Shown here one piece after another: positions 45,236 to 56,323 of a DNA stretch of 64,000 bases; within the stretch, counting starts at the first letter, position 1, and every line of letters starts with the position of its first letter. This DNA is from Trichostrongylus colubriformis (Eukaryota; Nematoda; Chromadorea; Rhabditida; Trichostrongylidae), in the NCBI GenBank assembly GCA_963978905.1, contig OZ022258.1:41710591-41774590 (forward strand), in the 5' to 3' direction. A program made the translations under genes and the position numbers. The notes under the pieces were generated by a model, which saw only the letters and a list, made by a program, of their open reading frames with translations, was not told the origin of the DNA and searched no databases.

Positions 45236-46105
45236 ATGTTGTTCGCCAATGCTGTACTGTTTGCCCAACTGATCACTGCCGGCGCTCAAGGTAGGCATAG
45301 CTTTCACAGTACTGAAAGATGTCGCCTTTTTTGGAATTAATAATGAAAGTAGCCTTCAATTCATGACATGAAAGGAGTCATGGCTTCCAGAACAAGAATG
45401 CCATCTCGCCAAGTGGTTAAGACTATTGTATATGGAGTTCTTTGACGAACAGCTACAAAAGCGCGCAGTGGACTGGGTTCCTCGTCCATTGCTGGTAAGT
45501 TTTCCTTTTCAAATACGACAGTGATAGAGAGAAAGAGGGAGGGGGACAGATGCAAGTGACGCAGTCTGTTCATTTTAATGCATCCTTCTCACCAAAACTT
45601 CTTCTTCTGAAGGTCATCGTTTTAAAGACACGAAGCAGGTGAGACACGGGAAACAAAGCCGCAAATGGCATCAATATCGAGTGGTGGGAGGTGCTTGACA
45701 TTTGGACATCTCATCAGAAACCCTATGACCAGCCCTCTGATCACTCGCCACATCGTCGCAAGAAAAATTTCGTTTGCAGGAATGGAACAAAACCATGTCA
45801 GACCAGGCTCTTCAGGAAGCAGTAGTGAACGGAAGTGTGATGAAGGGACGCTATGAACCTTATATCATGTTCCAACATGAAAAGTTTGTACACAATCGTT
45901 CAAAAAATTTCTCTGCGAAAAAAACAGCGTTGTTAAGGGAATTTCGGAAGATAGATCGGCTATCACTGAAGGAGAAAGTGCGCAAAATCCTTGCAAGTGA
46001 GGAGTTCATATTAAGTAGTGATCACGTAAGTTCTTGAAACCATCAGTTCAATACAACGTCAGTGTCTTCGTTTTTGAACCATTTTTTTTGAAGATTCGTT
46101 GGTAA
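45236..46105 (+). CDS. Small secreted protein, duplicated gene copy 1 (4 exons, model by eye)
   Basis: Exons 45236-45290, 45391-45494, 45780-46025 and 46094-46105. Introns GTAGGC/TTCCAG (phase 1), GTAAGT/TTTGCAG (phase 0) and GTAAGT/TTGAAG (phase 0). Exon 1 is a signal peptide MLFANAVLFAQLITAGAQ. Exon 2: EQECHLAKWLRLLY, MEFFDEQLQKRAVDWVPRP. Exon 3: EWNKTMSDQALQEAVV, then a Lys/Arg-rich helical part (LREFRKIDRLSLKEKVRKIL). Exon 4 adds only IRW and a stop. Total about 138 residues with one Cys after the signal peptide. The copy at 55504 shares exons 1-3 with the same borders. Alternatives: the last exon may be different, and the open segments at 47080-47321 and 48119-48235 may belong to the same gene. 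No confident family. The LLEWNKTMSDQALQEA stretch recalls a helix of CAP-superfamily (ASP-like) proteins, but the full domain is not shown. Confidence 0.6.
45665..45779 (+). other. Conserved open segment within the second intron of the secreted gene
   Basis: A frame reading ISS-GG-LTFGHLIRNPMTSP is matched in copy 2 (from 55925) by ISSDGKHVTFGPLMRGPMTD without indels over about 85 bp. It could be an alternative exon: in copy 2 it runs on in frame into KWNKTMSDQ, but in copy 1 a net 4-nt difference breaks that. Confidence 0.3.
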
Positions 46106-47079
46106 TTGCACAGTGTGATTCATGTGTAACGTGAGATCGCTGTCTCACTTTCCATAATCCTTGATGACACCACTGGGTGTTACAAAGAACATCGCAACTG
46201 GCAAGAATAATCTCCTCAAATGGAATGCCGATTTATGAGTGATGATCTGTGGCGAGCTCACGTTGAAAGACGAGAGACCTTGAGTTAATTGTCGCCACCT
46301 CACAAAGATACGTTTTGTGTGGGCGACGATGATGCAGTGCAACGACGCAGAGCAGGGTAATGCTGCTCTGCTGCTTTTGCCGTCTGCACCACCCCTCTAA
46401 TGACGCAGAAGGAACGAAAGCACATCATTGATCAAGATTAGTTATGGGCAACGGTTCTTCCTCGGCTTCCCAATCTCTTTATTCCTGTCTACTGCTCCAC
46501 TACTTCGCATTCCTACTTTCACATACCACAATCGGCCAAAACTGTCCCAAGAGTGTCTTTGTGTTCTACAATAGCATGGGCCGCTGTCCGCTAGAAGTGA
46601 TTCCTTTCAGCGAGTCCCTTGGATAATACGCTATATCTAAATTCAGATTCCATTGATTACTCGATAATTGTTGTTCAGTAGCGCACCTCCCTTGCTAGAA
46701 AGTCTGAATTGCGCTTAATAGTTAGGGGTGAGATGGTCTTTGAGACGTTTTGGCAGACCACTAAACACGCCAGTGAGCTCCGGCTACGCACTCGAACACC
46801 CTCTTGCTGAACGACCGAGTTGACGCCCGCATACTTGCGAACGTTCAATTGTCTTGCCTTAATGATCCATAGAAAACTACATACTGAGATACCTGCATGA
46901 ATGTGATCCTGTAATTGTCAGCCTAACAGCGAGCTGTATAGCAAATACATAGGTTGACAAACATCATGGGGACAGCTTTCAGCCGAAAAAAAATTTAGAG
47001 AAATGCGGCACGCAGATGCTGTGAAGCTGCATACCACAAATTCCCTTCTTTGAATTAGAGTTTTTTTTGAGGTATTTAG

Positions 47080-47321
47080 TGGATACATTGATTCAGCATA
47101 AATTTTATGATACTTGTAATGTTCAGCCCCTTGATAATGTCGGTGGCAATGCGCATTTTGGATGCAATGGCCAAGAAGAAGCAAAGGACGATAAAGAGTA
47201 CATGAAAATTGTTTGCTTCATTGAGAAGCGCATGTGGGGAGTTTCCGAATATCCGAAGAGACCTCATCTACACCCCATGCAGGCATATGAATTGTGGTTT
47301 GAAACACTACACCTTTTGTAG
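47080..47321 (+). other. Probable exon in duplication copy 1
   Basis: TATTTAG acceptor at 47073-47079, then open to a TAG: DTLIQHKFYDTCNVQ, PLDNVGGNAHFGCNGQ, then KDDKEYMKIVCFIEKR. The copy 2 counterpart (about 57377-57570) preserves the amino acids (PLDNIGGN-YFGCNG, DDKEYMRIVCFIERR) but has lost one base in the TATGATACT region. The spaced Cys residues (GC...VC) recall the end of CAP domains, but there is no proof. It could be a later exon of the gene at 45236. Confidence 0.4.
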
Positions 47322-47769
47322 GGTTCTGTGATGCATAAAAAGTTTTTTTTTGTGAAAGCTCACATGTTGATGTTGTCGACACATGACATATAGGTAATTC
47401 TGAATGATCATCTCACTTTGTATGACTTCCTTGCCTTAAACGGCTCTGAAAACAATAGACTGTTAACACATAACAGATTGTGACTCTTTTTGCTTTCTTC
47501 AAGTCGCGCAAAACTTAGTCACACAGGATCGCCTTTTTTCGTGTTAACTTGATAGGCACCGTCTAGGAAGAGCAATTGACTTCTTGTCATCATTATATGA
47601 AATCGTTGATTCATGAAAGCTCAAGTTGTTAGTTTTCGAATATGAAGAACAACATATCTACCAGTCATTGTACCAATGAAAAACTTGGTTCATGTTGAAC
47701 GCCACTACCAAATAAATTTAATTTTCGTACAATCAAGAATTAGCGCCACTGTCAATAAAAGAGTTCCTG

Positions 47770-47994
47770 GTGGAAATCGCATCTGTAGAGGTGAGGAGAT
47801 GTTCTGCTAATCTGCAATTATTTCGGAGAAAAGTGTGGTTATTGCGTGGATATGAGAAGGAATTATCCAAAGTCCACCCTGCCCCATATCCCCGAGCAGA
47901 AACCCCGACCGTGAACACAAAATGTTCGGTTTGTGAAGAATATTATTGCTTTAGCTGTTTCTGTAATCATCATAAAAATGCCCACGTAGTGTAG
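47770..47994 (+). other. Open segment with a Cys/His cluster
   Basis: Ends with CSVCEEYYCFSCFCNHHKNA then a stop; spacing C-x2-C-x4-C-x2-C-x-C-x-HH-x3-H looks zinc-finger-like. No ATG in frame at the start and absent from duplication copy 2. A fragment of unknown origin. Confidence 0.2.
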
Positions 47995-48118
47995 TTCAAG
48001 TTTTTGTGAAAATTATTATTGCTCAGGCCTAACAAAACCAACACAAGTAGATCTCACGTATAATATGACCCGATAGTCAACACCAAGTATTTTCTAAGAG
48101 ACGTTTGTTATTGTTCAG

Positions 48119-48235
48119 GTTCTTAAAAAACATTCCAAGAAGTGTGTGCACATGCATAACGTCACAAACAGTGAATTTGCTTCGTCACTCTTTGCTGCAT
48201 TTGAAGCGTGTTGTCCAGATCCAACTTACTTTTAG
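48119..48235 (+). other. Probable exon shared by three local copies
   Basis: ATTGTTCAG acceptor, then open to TAG: VLKKHSKKCVHMHNVTNSEF, ASSLFAAFEACCPDPTYF. Copy 2 (from about 57870) reads MYKVTNSGFALSRFAAYAVW and the inverted partial copy at 58876-59165 reads MYNVTKSEFVLSLFAA. Conserved frame in three copies supports coding origin. Confidence 0.4.
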
Positions 48236-48621
48236 TAGAAGTAAGGTCTCAGAAAGATATGTTATGTCATATTTCGGAAAACGTCAGCATTCAAATACGA
48301 TACCTCCGCAAAAAGTCAAAAAATGTGTTTAAACTAGTGCCCTTGTGCAACACCATGTGTCGCACGCGGCGTGGGTTAAGGATTTCTCTATATGCTCACC
48401 AATACCGCCGTTCCCCCATTTAGACTGTACTGTAATCCTCGGGACTGCAGTTCAGTTCATAATGCCACACGAGGTGGACAAATTAATTTCTTGGTATAAG
48501 ATAAGGGGGTTCTCTCAACAAAATACCCTCTCCATAATACCCCTACGATAAGTCTTATTCCAGCTAGAACCCCGGTGAAACCTTCTTCCCTCCTGTTATT
48601 TGTATGACTTAAATCAATCAC

Positions 48622-49029
48622 ATGCAGTTATTGATAGACCGCGTACACCGCACAACCAAAAACAAGAAAACTAACGCACAAATATGCAGTTTGAGCAGAA
48701 ACTATGGACCTCGAATCAAACAATTCATCGATAATCATGGCTGCATCGCTGGTGCAGAAATATTGTGTGCAAATATCGGCTCTGAACCACTCTTCGCAGC
48801 CCAGGACTCAGTTTCGAAGTCACACTTATCAAGAAATACAAGGCGACAAAACGTTCCGCTTGCCATTGCTTTGTTATGGAATGGACGTAAATATCTGACA
48901 ACAATTCCGTGTATTCGTATCCATGGAAAAGTTGTTTCGTACTTCGGCCGTGACGAGGTCCTCGGCAACTGGAGCCTAGGAACCGCAACTTCTGAATGGG
49001 CTCTCGATATCGGTGTCAGCGTACGCTAA
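48622..49029 (+). other. 135-codon ATG-led open frame, partly conserved
   Basis: The last 36 codons (HGKVVSYFGRDEVLGNWSLG, TATSEWALDIGVSVR) are matched in copy 2 (to about 58774) at about 95 percent, clearly above the surrounding identity, with the same stop. The upstream part is frameshifted in copy 2 (an extra base turns WNGRKYL into WNGDVNI-stop). It may be a last exon or a repeat; no family recognised. Confidence 0.25.
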
Positions 49030-49632
49030 TATTGGGTTGTAAGGATGCGTGTTCAATCCAGTTTTCGAAGCGCGACAACTTAGCTCAATTACACATTGGA
49101 CTCATTGGATATAGAAAAAGTTGCTCATTCTAGACAAAAACTTTCATCAGACTTCCATGAAGTCAGTGCGTTAGCACAATTTTGAAATGCAGCAAAATTG
49201 CCACGTATGGGATGCATTCACTCCTTGTGCTCTCGTTAAGCACGTTACAACTTCCAACAGCAAACCCTCCTCAACACCAACGTTCGTTTTTGACAGCTAA
49301 GTAAGGCAAAAAGTATCATTCCGAACAACTTCGGGATGTGTGATATGTGCTCTTAGGTCACAAGTTTACGACGAGACATTTCTTGCGCGTCACCGTAGAT
49401 AGCGATTACGTGGCCATGTAGCTGCTCTAGCACTACTATGTAACCCCGAAACCTCCTTTAGGAACATATGGAAGGCTCCCCTAGCCCGGACGTATGGCGC
49501 CATACTTCGCACGCCGCAGTGCGATGTCCCGAGGTAAGGGCAAACCTTCTCTTCTCCATCTGTTATATTCTCTATCACAGTCACTGACTTACAAACAAAC
49601 ACACTTACAGACCGACCGATCGATCGACTCAG

Positions 49633-50466
49633 CCTCTAACAAGGGTAGGTATTTTACTTCCCATGAAACTTTGAAATGAGACCCAGGGAATCGATAGAGC
49701 TTCGAACGCTAATTATAACTGTGAAGACCAAAATTGCCAAATGGCATCCTGAAGCGAGTTACGAGGGGTCAAAGTTTGCCTGTGACACCTCATTGGCGAG
49801 GCACTTTGCCATCAGACGGTTTGTCGAAATGGCCATTTGCAATGAGACACAAACCACTATACGCGCTTTCAAATGCTGATCTCAAATCTGTATTCAGAAT
49901 CTGTCAAACAATTACCTGAATGAAGTTATGAAGGTTTTTCTGAAACAAAGAGTAATACCATTTCATAGTATGTTTGGGAGCCCATAGCGCGCGAGTCATA
50001 CGTTTTCACGCAAAACCAGTGTGATTTTCGTGTTCACGGGATCAAATTACCTTATGGGACAAGTTCTCAGCCAATTCGAGATTTGACCAAATCTCTGATA
50101 AATTGATGGGCTATTGGCTGGCAACCCATTTAAGGAGAAGTCGTTGACCCTTGCCCAGCAAATGCTCTTATTTGGCGCTTGTTACGTGCGTTTAGTGTGA
50201 TGGGCAAGTGTGACAGGTATGTGCAGGTTATCTTGTTCAGGTTGCAGGAATTTTTGTCGAAGATATTTCCAAAACTATCACTTTACCCCCCGGCCACCCG
50301 TAATTCCGAAGTTGGACCTGAAATTTTGACTCCTCGTAACTCGCTTCAGGATGCCATTTGGCAATTCTGGTTTTCACAGTTATAATCAGCGTTCGAAGCT
50401 CTATCGATTCCCCCGGGTCTCATTCCAAAGTTCCATGGGAAGTGAAATACCTTCCCTTGTAAGAGG
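49633..50466. mobile_element. TIR element of about 830 bp
   Basis: Ends CCTCTAACAAGGGTAGGTAT and the complement of CCTCTTACAAGGGAAGGTAT. Arms run about 130 bp inward (AATCGATAGAGCTTCGAACG, CAAATGGCATCCTGAAGCGA). Internal blocks (TTTTCGTGTTCACGGGATC) recur in the 62.0-62.5 kb region. No intact ORF. Confidence 0.8.
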
Positions 50467-50469
50467 AAC

Positions 50470-51490
50470 CAACAAAATGTGGGTGAATCATTTAATGGAG
50501 TAATTGTGATAAATAAACACTGAGACCTAAATACCACTTAAAGCACCTAACCGGTGTTGAGGATAAGCAGCATATGACACATCATGGTGGCTTGGAAGAG
50601 GCTTCCGATGCTTCTTGTGCAGAAGGTTGTTACGGAGTTTGGCAATCAGATCCCTTTCGAGTGTCAAGGAAAGTAGCTGCCTCAGTACAACTCTCCCCCT
50701 CCATCTCTTTTGACTATCTTAATAACAGTAATCGTTGACAAGTTGTGCACTCGCAATGTGTTTTATTGCTCTGAATTGTTACCTGAAGGACAAAGGTATT
50801 TACTTCTCATTTCCTCACATGGGTTAGCCGCGAAATGCCCTCCTCTTTTGATCTCCTTATTAAAAGTTTAGATGCTAGTGTTTATCGCTGACCTCTGCAC
50901 GTTCGACCCCACCCGCTGCTGTCCAGTCAAATAAGATCCCCCTCTATTGAGGAATCCTCGACTCCCGGTGTGCCCTGTTGGTGATGCTGTGAGATGTGCT
51001 TTGGAATTTGGGGTGAAGGTAACTCGTCAAAATTCGCTCAAATCCCACCGATTCAGTGTTGGAACCGGAAGAGAAAAAAGATTTTTCGTCTTCTCTCTCT
51101 GTATATGATCTCATGCTAGTCATAGCTGTTGAGTCACCAAATACTGGAAGGAGGTTGCTAAAGTGGGATGCAACAGATGTACGAGAGAAACCTGAAAAGA
51201 AAACACACATGAGGTGCAGCAGAATCGATCGGTTCAAGGAGTAGCGACTTGGTTATCGCGTTGACCGTGGACACGACGTAATGTTGCAGTACTTTTACAG
51301 ATTTTTTTTGATTTTTTGATCACTTTTTGCTTACGATTATGTGTCCATCGTACATATACTACATTGCAATCGACAACGTAGCCTATGGAAACAGTTAGTT
51401 TTTGAGTCATTTTTGAATACATGAGTTAATAATTGGTACACAGCGTTCTTGTTGGGCTTAGATAAAAAGCAGCTGATACAAAGATAAACA
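50470..51490. other. Stretch without recognisable gene
   Basis: A 62-codon frame at 51056-51244 (+) is open and hydrophilic but has no motif. Nothing else seen. Confidence 0.3.
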
Positions 51491-51499
51491 GTAGTTGTG

Positions 51500-51905
51500 C
51501 TGTTATGGACTGAAAAAGCAGTGTTGAGTTTGTTATCATTTACATCGGCTATTACAGATTGTTTTACCCAAACAGGAGGTTTTGACGTTATAATAGTTGT
51601 TCAGTGCAAGGAAAGGCGCCTTACACACGCGAAAGTGCCAAAAGTGCACAACCTCGACAATGCGAAGCAATCGACCTAACCATGGTGGCCTGTGCTTCAT
51701 AAAAATAATTCGTGAATAGTGTCCACAGCTGCATTGCAATCCTCCACTCTTCGATGATTTTCGATGCTTTCACAGCATTACTGTATTATATAACGCACTA
51801 AGCGTTATTTCATCGCTTGAAGAAAAACAACGTTTCGAAGGACACGTGCCACTTGACATCGCCATGGAAGTTTTAATCAGTAGTTGAAACCTGCCATGAA
51901 TGGTT
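51500..51905 (-). mobile_element. Half copy of the long-TIR element
   Basis: Reverse complement of the left arm region of 53920-55375 (TGCTGTGAAAGCATCGAAAA, AGGCCACCATGGTTAGG). It lies between the two duplication units, so the element is present outside the duplication as well. Confidence 0.55.
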
Positions 51906-53690
51906 TGTTCAGAAATGTTCATAAGCGTTCACTGGTGCCAGCGCGATGGCTGTGCACCCAGACCACCATGATTATGCACTTCCAGCGCCTTTCGCTGTGT
52001 GTGTAGGGCGCCTTTCTATCACACTGACCAACAATTATGACTTCAGAACTCTCTGGTCAGGGTAAAACACTTCGTGATAGCCCACGTTTGTCACATCACA
52101 TTGCATTCACGTCTATCTCTCTAGGCTATGGACCAGTATACATTTTCACCAGGAAAAAATGAGAAATAGATAGTCCCCTAAGGAGAGGTGTTCAGGTAAG
52201 AACATCGTATCGCGCGCATGAGCGCGGGAAAAAAAGCACAAGGTCTCAAGCGTCAGAAAAGAGTAATGGGCGCGAATAGAAAAGAAAAGTGTAATGTGTT
52301 AAAGTCTCCGCTAGTTCCCTATTAGGTGGGAAAAGGGTGGATCGTATTCATTTCAACTCAAGCAAATCACAGTGATCTCTCATGCACCGCAACTAATAAC
52401 TATATACACTGGCACTGTATGTCACGGCTATGTGTACGGCGAGGTGCAAGCTATCCGTGACTTTTTGAAGCGAAAACAATTATCTTAGCCATTATGACTG
52501 CAGCTCTGGAATGTGCAGCATCCAGAGAGGCGGGGAATAAAATGGCCTATTTTCGGGTTATCTGTGCGAATGCACCCGTAAAAGAACACCCTCAGAATCG
52601 TTCGAGAACAGGACGACCATATTTTCTGGTATCGTGCTAGGACTGACATCAGTGTCCGGTATCAGTGGACATGCTATAAGTCCAAGTGTACGGTAGGGGA
52701 TAATTTGGTTTGTTGAAGAACTTAGCTTTGACGTGAATAAAAGTGAGGTGTTTGTTTGCGCTGGAAATAACCATTTATTTCAACGGCTCAGCTATTACAA
52801 TTTCAGCCTTGCTCGGCGATCTTAGCAGGGTTCTTGGGTACATCTTTCAATGAAATTTGGGATTATTTTCTTTGAAATCATCTCAGATACGATCCCAATT
52901 CTCAGACTTCTTCATCCACTCACTTAATTACCCTCTTCTGTGCTTGTTTTGTCTTGTTTTTTGACTAGGCTCTTTTCGTGTTCTTGTGCAATCAGGAAAA
53001 TCAATAGAAACAGGTGGTTTTCAACAGTACATGGTACTTTTAGGAGAGATCGCTTAATTAAATTGCTTAATTAAATATGAAGTCCTGAACCCTCGAATTA
53101 TGCGGTACAAGACAGTTGTCAGGTATTAAAGACACCGGGAAGGATCCTTTGGTTTACGGTATGAGCTACAAGTGACGCAGTTGCAACACAACGAGTTAAC
53201 CAGTCCTTCTGCGTTCAGTGGGTATTCATGTCTAGAGTGAAGTCTGTTACTACTACAGCGTCGTTTAGACCATGCTAAATGGATCTGTTCAGAAGTAATT
53301 TCATGCGAAATAGTCTCCCAAAAGCATGATTTGTGTACCAGTCCTTCTTAAAACTCAACAAAAGTCACCTTGTACTGCAAACAGTTCAGTTCAACACTGT
53401 TGTCTAGTGCTAATTGATTTTCTGGAAGAAGCGACAATGTACATGTGCACGTTTTTAGGCGCTATTGACACAAAGCAACCTCACCACCTCGCCAACCGAT
53501 GCGGTCAAAGAGTTGACTTTTGGAGAGCCTCTCGAGTTGACTGCAATCTTCCATCCAAGAGTAATTTGTCCCGCAGAATTCGAATACTACCTGTTCGACC
53601 CAAACGGCGTGGCGCGTCACAGGCGCCGGCTCCAAAGTGGGGTAGATTATCAAACTTGCTCAGAGCCTGTCCCAAGGAGTAGTTTGACCT
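51905..53690. other. Stretch without recognisable gene
   Basis: Contains a short fragment of repeat family Y near 53128. The frame at 53326-53682 has no family motif. No gene called. Confidence 0.3.
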
Positions 53691-53919
53691 CCTGACTAGA
53701 AATATCGCATTTGTTTAGCACGAAACCACCTTGCGCCCGTAAGAAGGGCGATAAAGCGTGGGGTTATCCAAAAAAACATGGAACAAACTACCACAAAGGA
53801 TTCTGATCAGGTTCTTCATGCAAAGTGGTTGCCTTATTTTTATTCAGGATGTCGAACTAGCTCTTGCAACAAGTTTTGAGGGAGTTTGATGATCCTTCCC
53901 ACTTTGGCAGTGGAGCTGG

Positions 53920-55375
53920 CATTTTCGAGCGTGTTGAAGAGACCGTTTTTGAGCGAGTTCAATCACTGATGGAGACGTTCATGACCATATCTAAAGCCAC
54001 ATGTCGTGCCCTTTGACACGACTGTTTTCCTTGGACAAAATATGAGAGCTGCGTTGTGTAATACAGCAATGCTGTAATAGCATCGAAAATCATTAGAATG
54101 TGGTGGCCAATATTGCAGCAGTGTGCAATATCCACGAATTAGCTCCACAGGCCGCCATGGTTAGGGCGTTTCGCAATTTTCGAGTTTGTGCATTTTTGGA
54201 GCCTTTCGGTGTGTAGGGCGCTTTTCTTCACCCAAAAATGCTGGAGAAAAGAGATGTGAAGCTCGCAGAAAACTTACTCAAAGGCCGGAATGATAGGAAG
54301 GATTTAAAAAGCGAGAAGTACAGTGTTGATTCTATGACGAGTGATCATTTTCAAAAGTTTTTTGAAGTTCACAACCCTCTCCCGCAGAGACCGCTTAAGT
54401 CTTTTTTAAAAGAGGAGAAGGCTTCTTAGCTTGTCAGGGAAATGTATTGCAAAAAGGAAAAGGTCTCTCAGTTAATTTCTATACGATGCTTTATTTTGGT
54501 CATTTTTTCCTTATTTTCTAGAATTTAGGACTTTCTTCTACAGCGTGGAAAACATTCGTTACTTGAACGAAGAGCTCACACCGCTCTATTCTCAGCTAAG
54601 GGCACATTTAATGGAACCAGAGGTAAAATTGCCCTGCAAGCGATAAGACAAAAAACTGCCTGAGGCTGCGTTCATACTCAGCGCAGCGAGGAACGGTGGC
54701 ATGTGGGAGGTGCAGAGACAACGCAGGCAACGAGGAAGCGTGGCATAGGCGAAGAGGCAGTGACACGTAGTCACGCCACGTTCATACCCCATACAGCCGG
54801 CACCACAGGATATGAACGCTGCCTAACATTTACAGAGCAAAAAAGGAGAAAAGCTTTAGCTGAGTTCAATTTTCGTGAATGGGTGAAACCAAGGAAGTTT
54901 TCGGCGAAAGGCTTAAAAAAAGAAGGGAAGGGGAACGAAGAACATCGATCGAGAAAATGCACATTGCAGATTCAAAACAACCTGTCCTTACCAATCTAGC
55001 TCGCTTCGTTAGCGCCCTATAGGCTGAGGATGCACATGTCATTCAAATCAAAAGGTAAGCGATGGTGAGCATGGACGCACCTTACAGTTTCCTAGCGCTC
55101 TGCACGCACCGGAAAGCGGCGAAAGTGCCTGAACTCGACGGATGCGATGCACTTTATCTAGTTAAGGTAGGCTGCGCTTCATCAAGTTGATTCGGGAATA
55201 GATGCACTGGTGACCACAACTTTCCGATGCATTTCGATGCTTTTACAGCATTACTGTTTTATACAACAGACCAAGCTTTAATAGAGAGTTTCGAGAAAAA
55301 ATAGTCTTTTCGAAAGACCGGAAACGTGGGTGTAGACGTTGACATGAACATTTTATTTAATTATTGAAAGCGTCG
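53920..55375. mobile_element. Long-TIR element, copy 2 (inside duplication copy 2)
   Basis: Same inverted ends as 43440-45105 (GGTGGCCAATATTGCAG near 54110 against TGACCACAACTTTCCGATG near 55212). The interior carries MITE family Z at 54663-54827 and the decayed exon-like segment 54970-55054. Confidence 0.6.
54663..54827. mobile_element. GC-rich MITE family Z, copy 5
   Basis: GGCTGCGTTCATACTCAGCG at the left and CAGGATATGAACGCTGCC at the right: the clearest inverted termini of the family. 165 bp. Confidence 0.7.
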
Positions 55376-55461
55376 ATAATTGGTTTCCAGTTATGGCTAT
55401 CGAATGTACATTTGCACACAAATGAAATGAAATGATGATGGTGGCAAAGTGGGCTCATCCT

Positions 55462-55470
55462 TATATAAAA
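55462..55470 (+). promoter_or_regulatory. TATA box of secreted-protein gene, copy 2
   Basis: TATATAAAA followed by GGAAG, in the same relation to the start codon (55504) as in copy 1. Confidence 0.55.
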
Positions 55471-55503
55471 GGAAGAGCGATCACAGAGCCAGCCACAATC
55501 GAA

Positions 55504-56323
55504 ATGTTTTTCGCTACCGCTGTACTGTTCGCCCTGCTGATCACTGCCGGCGCTCAAGGTAACCATAGCTTTCACAGTACTAACAGATGTAGCTTTTTCT
55601 GGAATTCCTAGCCAAATTAGCCCTCAATGTATGACGTAAAAAAAGTCATGGCTTCCAGAACAAGAATGCCATCTCGCCAAGTGGTTAAAAGTATTGTATA
55701 AGAGGTTCTTTGACGAACAGCTACAAAAGCGCGCTATGGCAGTTGTTCCTCGTCCATTTCTGGTAGGTATTCTTTTTCGAATAAGATAGTGATAGAGAAA
55801 GGGGAGGGGGCAGAAGCAAGTGACGCAGTTTGCCCAGTTTCAAAGCATCCACCTCAACCGAAACCTCATTCTCTAAAGATCATCGTTATAAAAACACGAA
55901 AGAGGTGAGACACGGGAAGCAAAGATGCAAGTGGCAGTCATATCCAGTGATGGGAAGCACGTCACATTTGGTCCTCTTATGAGGGGCCCTATGACTGACC
56001 CTCTGATGACTCGCCTGCGTCGCAAAAAATTTTGTTTGCAGAAATGGAACAAAACTATGTCAGACCAGGCTCTTCAGGAAGCAATAGTGAAAGGAAGTGT
56101 TATAAAGGAATATCGTATTATAAGGGGTCATCGTGAGGATACACCTTATCTCATGTATCATCATAAAAAGTTTGTACACAGTCTTTTGAAAGATTATCAA
56201 AAATATACTCTGCGAAAGAAATAGCATTTGTTAAGGGAATTTCGGAAGATAGATCGGCTATCACTGAAAGAGAAAGTGCGCGAAACCCTTGAAAGTAAGG
56301 AATTAATGCTAAGTGGCGAACAC
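55504..56323 (+). pseudogene. Secreted protein gene copy 2, probably decaying
   Basis: Exon 1 55504-55558 (signal peptide MFFATAVLFALLITAGAQ) and exon 2 55659-55762 (EQECHLAKWLKVLYKRFF, DEQLQKRAMAVVPRPF) are intact with the same splice borders as copy 1. Exon 3 from 56042 (KWNKTMSDQALQEAIVKGS) stays open to a TAG at 56222-56224. Relative to copy 1 it has an 11-nt insertion and, later, one extra base, so the Lys/Arg-rich C-terminal part is lost. The exon-3 donor at 56324 (GTAAGT) is still present. A truncated protein of about 115 residues could still be made, so it is not proven dead. Promoter and first exons are nearly as well kept as in copy 1. Confidence 0.55.

Larger units (their letters stand above)
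43190..49205. repeat. Segmental duplication, copy 1
   Basis: Collinear with 53700-58880 at an offset of about 10.27 kb: ATATCGCATTTGTT-AGCAC near the start, CAAAACAACCTGTCC-type blocks in the middle, the signal-peptide exon at 45236/55504, and ACTGGAGCCTAGGAACCGCA near the end. Identity varies from about 75 to 95 percent by eye. Copy-specific insertions and deletions include an extra MITE at 43676-43814 in copy 1 only. Confidence 0.85.
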
